A stretch of DNA of 10,310 bases, from positions 1 through 10,310 of the forward strand of contig JAAMPI010001814.1 in the NCBI GenBank assembly GCA_013054445.1. The letters are read 5' to 3'. Under the pieces are notes generated by a model. That model saw only the letters and a list, made by a program, of their open reading frames with translations, was not told the origin of the DNA and searched no databases. The position numbers and the translations under genes are program-made. Positions within the stretch are counted from its first letter, which is position 1, and every line of letters starts with the position of its first letter. Origin of the DNA: Cudoniella acicularis (taxonomy: Eukaryota > Ascomycota > Leotiomycetes > Helotiales > Helotiaceae). Positions 7,231 to 10,310 of the stretch are shown here, piece after piece.

Positions 7231-8960
7231 TGTCGAATTCAACGACTCCAGCATGGCTCGAAAAGGGCGACAACGCTTGGCAACTGACGGCCGCCTCGTT
7301 GGTTGCTCTCCAGAGTGTACCGGGATTGGTGGTTCTTTACGCTGGATGGGTCAAGCACAAATGGGCCATTAACTCGGCATTCATGGCATTCTATGGCTTT
7401 AGTGCAGTGTTAGTTTGCTGGATTTTATGGGCCTACAAACTCGCTTTCGGGGAATACATGCTGCCTTTCGTCGGACATCCTGGCCCGGCCGTCTCAATGG
7501 ATTATCTCATTGGACAGTCATGTCTTCCTTCTACAAGCTCTGGTGATTCGCCAGCACTCTGCCAGAACTTCCCTCAATCGACTATGATCTATTTCCAGTT
7601 TGTCTTCGCCGCTATTACGCTCGTTCTTATTGCAGGTTCTTTCCTCTGCCGCATGAACTTCTACGCATGGATGGCATTTGTGCCCCTCTGGCTCACCTTT
7701 TCCTACGCTGTCGGGGCTTACTCGATTTGGGGAGGTGGTTTCCTCTATCAAATGGGTGTTATTGATTACTCAGGAGGATATGTTATTCAGTAAGTAAACG
7801 CAACCCTTCCCTTCATTTCTCGATTTCAAAAACTAGCAATGCTAACTTGTAATTTTCAGTCTCTCGGCCGGAACTGCTGGATTCGTCGGAGCATGGTGGA
7901 TTGGTCCCCGCTCTGATGAAGATCTGGAAGACAACCAACCTAACAACATTTTAATCATGCTTGTCGGAGCTGGCATTCTGTGGATCGGCTGGAACGGATT
8001 CAACGGAGGAGATCCATACGCCGCAAGCCCCGATGCCGGCGCCGCCGTCTTAAACACCAACTTGTGCACTGCATTCTCTTCCATCGTCTGGGTCAGCATG
8101 GATATCATCGCCTTCGGCCGACCTTCCGTTATTGGCGCTATCCAAGGTATGATTACTGGCCTCGTCGCCATCACTCCCGCAGCCGGTGTCGTCCACGCCT
8201 GGGGTGCCATCTGCCTCGGTCTCGGATCCGGCGTCATCCCCTGGTTGTCCATGAACGTCGCCGGTCGCAACTGGGCCCTCTTCCGCCATGTCGACGATAC
8301 CCTCGAGGTCTTCCACACCCATTTTGTCGGTGCTCTCGTCGGTGGTATCGGAACTGGTATCTTCGCCACAGCTACCGGTTGTGCCGCTTTCGGCATTTCC
8401 AACCCAGGTGGTGCTATTGGTATGTTCCTCCTTCCTTTCCCTTCGCTCCAATTCAAGAGCCGAGCTCTTAAAGCACATCTTAAAAGCTGTCCTAGGAGCT
8501 CGGCTCTTTGGCTCCTGAAATTTCTCCGAAGAACCTCTATTAATATTGTTTCACAGATGGTAACGGCCGCCAAGTCGGACTCCAACTCCTTGGCGCCGTC
8601 TTCATCATCGGCTGGAACATCGTCTGGACCTCCCTCATCATGATCTTCATCAAATACGTCCTGCGCATTCCTCTGCGCATGACAGCCGAACAAATGGCCG
8701 TCGGCGACTACGCCATCCACGGCGAAGAACCATACACCTTCACCCATTACAACATCAAGCACCCGGCCCCAGAGCCACCCATGCTGCGAAGACGCACAAC
8801 GAAGAAGACCGACGAGGAAACCCAGAGAGGTGTCCTTATGGGCGCTGATCCTACTGGACATGCCATTCCCAATACCTCGTCTGGCACTTCGGCTAATAAG
8901 GAGGAGAAGGTTGCCGTGGCCACCGGAGCCGCCCCCGAACCTGAGTTGGGGAATGCATAA
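7230..8960 (+). CDS. mep: Amt/Mep-family ammonium transporter (ammonium permease)
   Basis: Three exons, 7230-7789, 7860-8419 and 8557-8960, give 507 residues, the usual length for fungal Mep proteins. The introns are 70 nt (gtaagt, branch GCTAAC) and 137 nt. The protein is an eleven-helix plasma-membrane channel-like permease that imports ammonium. By alignment from memory with bacterial AmtB, visible pore residues are Phe126, Trp167 (IWGGG), Asp179, and the twin histidines His187 (GGYVIHLSAG; its codon is split by intron 1) and His341 ([10 protein letters not shown]). The short N-terminus carries an N-S-T glycosylation sequon at Asn3, like Asn4 of yeast Mep2. GNGRQVGLQ and the post-membrane IHGEEPYTF segment are fungal Mep hallmarks. 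A charged tail of about 80 residues follows and may be regulatory. Codons become strongly C-ending in exons 2-3, consistent with high expression. It is probably nitrogen-regulated (GATA sites upstream). Which paralogue (MeaA- or MepA-like) is not settled. Confidence 0.97.
8455..8508. repeat. Perfect 13-bp inverted repeat inside transporter intron 2
   Basis: AAGAGCCGAGCTC (8455-8467) and GAGCTCGGCTCTT (8496-8508) are exact reverse complements separated by 28 nt. They lie in the 137-nt second intron (8420-8556), the longest in the window. In pre-mRNA the hairpin would bring the donor site closer to the weak branch region (around 8540) and could affect splicing. The GC-rich arms in an otherwise ordinary intron argue against chance. 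Confidence 0.75.
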
Positions 8961-9010
8961 ACGATGAAAATGAATGGAAGGTTTGGGATGAGGGTTGGTT
9001 AAGATGGGGG

Positions 9011-9016
9011 AATAAA
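9011..9016 (+). promoter_or_regulatory. Polyadenylation signal of the transporter
   Basis: Exact AATAAA, 50 bp beyond the TAA stop at 8958-8960. Fungal polyadenylation signals are degenerate, so an exact match in the right place is suggestive, not conclusive. Confidence 0.4.
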
Positions 9017-9223
9017 TGTACTGTGTTTGGTGTTGGAAATACCCTCTTCCTAATCTTCCCTATATACTTACTATAGAGGTAGAAGCGCTGTCTATATTAT
9101 AATTTGACATTTACAAATGAAAGAACAAACTACCCACTATTTTTCCCTTTGTGTTTCTGAATCTCGAGACTCTCAATCAACACTTCAAAACTTCAATTCG
9201 TTAAAAATAATTCTCAAAGTCAT

Positions 9224-9266
9224 GATAGGGGGAGCAGAGGTGCGCACGTGGTCAGTGCCCCCTATC
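9224..9266. repeat. 9-bp inverted repeat enclosing nested palindromes
   Basis: GATAGGGGG (9224-9232) and CCCCCTATC (9258-9266) are perfect reverse complements with a 25-nt loop. The loop contains GTGCGCAC (9240-9247), overlapping CACGTG (9245-9250), an E-box bound by bHLH factors. It lies about 265 bp past the transporter stop. It could be a 3' UTR structure or the remains of a small inverted-repeat element. Confidence 0.5.
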
Positions 9267-10143
9267 CCTCGCCAAGCCAAAAAAAAGAAAATAAATCCCT
9301 CCCCCGAAAAAGAAAAAAAAAGATTAGTCGTATGATAATGTCTCGAAAAAAATGGCAAGCCATGTCTTGATCCCGGAGACAAATACGGAATTGTCACTCA
9401 CATCTCCATCCTTATCTATCTATATCACAGTTTTCCTTCTTCCATAACACCAATCTCTTCTTGCAGCTTGCTTGCCTTTGGGTTTTGGCGCATGGCTTTT
9501 GTGAAATGAAATTTTTCTTGTACCTTACCTTGCACGTGATGTGACGCGAATCAATAAACAAATAGTAGTAGTTGGTGCAAAAGTTATCGGGTTAATTCTT
9601 TTCTCCTCTTTCTTGTTTTCCCTGCTTGGAAAAGGGGGTTTTCTGCGATTTTAATCGTATATAATACTTTGAATATCTTTACTACTTTGAGACATTATTA
9701 GAAAGAGTAAAGAGTTTGACCTTATCTAACCTCTCTTTTGATGTCCATTCTCTAAATTATAATATTTTTCACTTTATGGCTATTTAATAGTTTTTAAGTG
9801 TTTCGTGCGATGTCTTGATCCTAACACTCCAACAATCAAAGAGAATTAGGAGTTCGAAGCTAACTTATGTTTCTTTACCATAATTCTAACTTCACTTGTT
9901 AAGCTTGAACTTTGAAGTTTTCTAACCAGAACTATTCAATTCAAGCTAATTAAGAATTAATAACGTTCTAAATACAAGTCCAAATCTAACCCCTAATCCA
10001 ATTAAACGTACAACGACACTTGCTATTATTATTAATTATCCCACCTAGAAAAACAGCACGATTATCCCAGAATTCCAAAAAGAAAACTCATCTCCAACCA
10101 CTACTACTCAGCACAACCATCTTCTTCCACCTACCCCTTCCAT

Positions 10144-10310
10144 CTAAAACCAAACACTCTCCAACCAAGCATGCGCAGCCCTAAAAGTCTCCGGCGCCGA
10201 ATACTGCGTATTCAAATTATGCGCCGTATCATCCGGCACCAAACTATCAAATCTCTCCGCTTTTGGAAAAAGCGACCTAGTATCATCAGGATTCGAACCC
10301 GGCCCAACCC
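10144..10310 (-). CDS. C-terminal end of an unrecognised protein (5' part outside window)
   Basis: On the minus strand the frame is open from the right edge (first full codon 10308-10306) to TAG at 10146-10144, giving 54 residues. It begins VGPGSNPDDTRSLFPKAERF and ends FRAAHAWLESVWF. The mix of residues, ordinary codon use, and the abrupt change to AT-rich DNA right after the stop all suggest a genuine C-terminus. There is no ATG in the window, so the rest lies to the right. It is transcribed toward the ammonium transporter. I do not recognise the family, and 54 codons alone could be chance. Confidence 0.6.
   Translation of the reverse strand, partial: VGPGSNPDDTRSLFPKAERFDSLVPDDTAHNLNTQYSAPETFRAAHAWLESVWF

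Larger units (their letters stand above)
8961..10143. other. Convergent intergenic region, AT-rich on the right
   Basis: This 1,183-bp region separates the 3' ends of the transporter and the right-hand gene, so it should hold both 3' UTRs. AATAAA at 9011-9016 is a plausible transporter polyadenylation signal 50 bp after the stop. A palindromic hairpin is at 9224-9266, a purine-rich tract at about 9279-9323, and two CACGTG boxes at 9245-9250 and 9533-9538. From about 9640 to 10080 the DNA is conspicuously AT-rich with no open frame of note. No gene was seen. Confidence 0.6.

Noticed and set aside
7842..8861. Long minus-strand open frame (339 codons) opposite the ammonium transporter
   Set aside because: It is the shadow of the strongly C-ending codon bias of the transporter exons. 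It crosses both introns of the real gene and shows no recognisable protein features.
9279..9323. Purine-rich A/G tract
   Set aside because: Simple-sequence DNA common in fungal intergenic regions; no structure or motif beyond composition.
9902..9947. 8-bp inverted repeat AGCTTGAA/TTCAAGCT
   Set aside because: It lies in very AT-rich DNA with a 30-nt spacer, where arms of this length are expected by chance.
10286..10298. T-arm-like GGTTCGAATCC on the minus strand, suggesting a tRNA
   Set aside because: No acceptor, D or anticodon arms can be fitted around it, the T stem is imperfect, and the sequence is explained by the open reading frame of the right-hand gene.

Overview
The window is nuclear DNA from a filamentous ascomycete (Pezizomycotina). 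The evidence is short spliceosomal introns (47-137 nt) with GT..AG ends and fungal CTAAC/CTGAC-type branch points, gene spacing of about 1-1.5 kb, and protein families that are typical of filamentous fungi. A leotiomycete-like fungus would fit, but that is a weak inference from general appearance. Nothing here looks bacterial, viral or mobile.

Layout, left to right. (1) Positions 1-2345, minus strand: a three-exon gene that runs off the left edge. It encodes a large protein with a disordered basic N-terminus, an alanine/arginine/glutamate repeat, a coiled coil and a folded helical C-terminal half. I do not recognise a named function. (2) Positions 2346-3499: a divergent intergenic region. It carries a striking array of four identical TTCTGGAA octamers (heat-shock-element half-site pairs); a fifth copy in the other orientation sits about 30 bp upstream of gene 1. 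(3) Positions 3500-5644, plus strand: a seven-exon gene for a 615-residue Hsp70-like actin-fold ATPase of the fungal HSPA12-like type. (4) Positions 5645-7229: a long non-coding interval with hairpins and an enriched set of GATA-factor sites. (5) Positions 7230-8960, plus strand: a three-exon gene for a 507-residue Amt/Mep-family ammonium transporter with all the pore residues. Its second intron contains a perfect 13-bp inverted repeat. (6) Positions 8961-10143: a convergent, partly very AT-rich intergenic region. (7) Positions 10144-10310, minus strand: the last 54 codons of another gene that enters from the right.

These genes do not form an obvious pathway or cluster. The most informative signals are regulatory. 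HSE-like octamers lie between two divergent genes, one of them an Hsp70 relative. GATA sites lie upstream of an ammonium transporter, as expected for nitrogen catabolite control by AreA/NIT2-type factors. I saw no previously undescribed system. The best candidates for a second look are the 11-bp-periodic HSE array, the competing 3' splice sites in Hsp70-like intron 5, the transporter intron hairpin, and a possible uORF whose stop overlaps the transporter start codon (TAATG).
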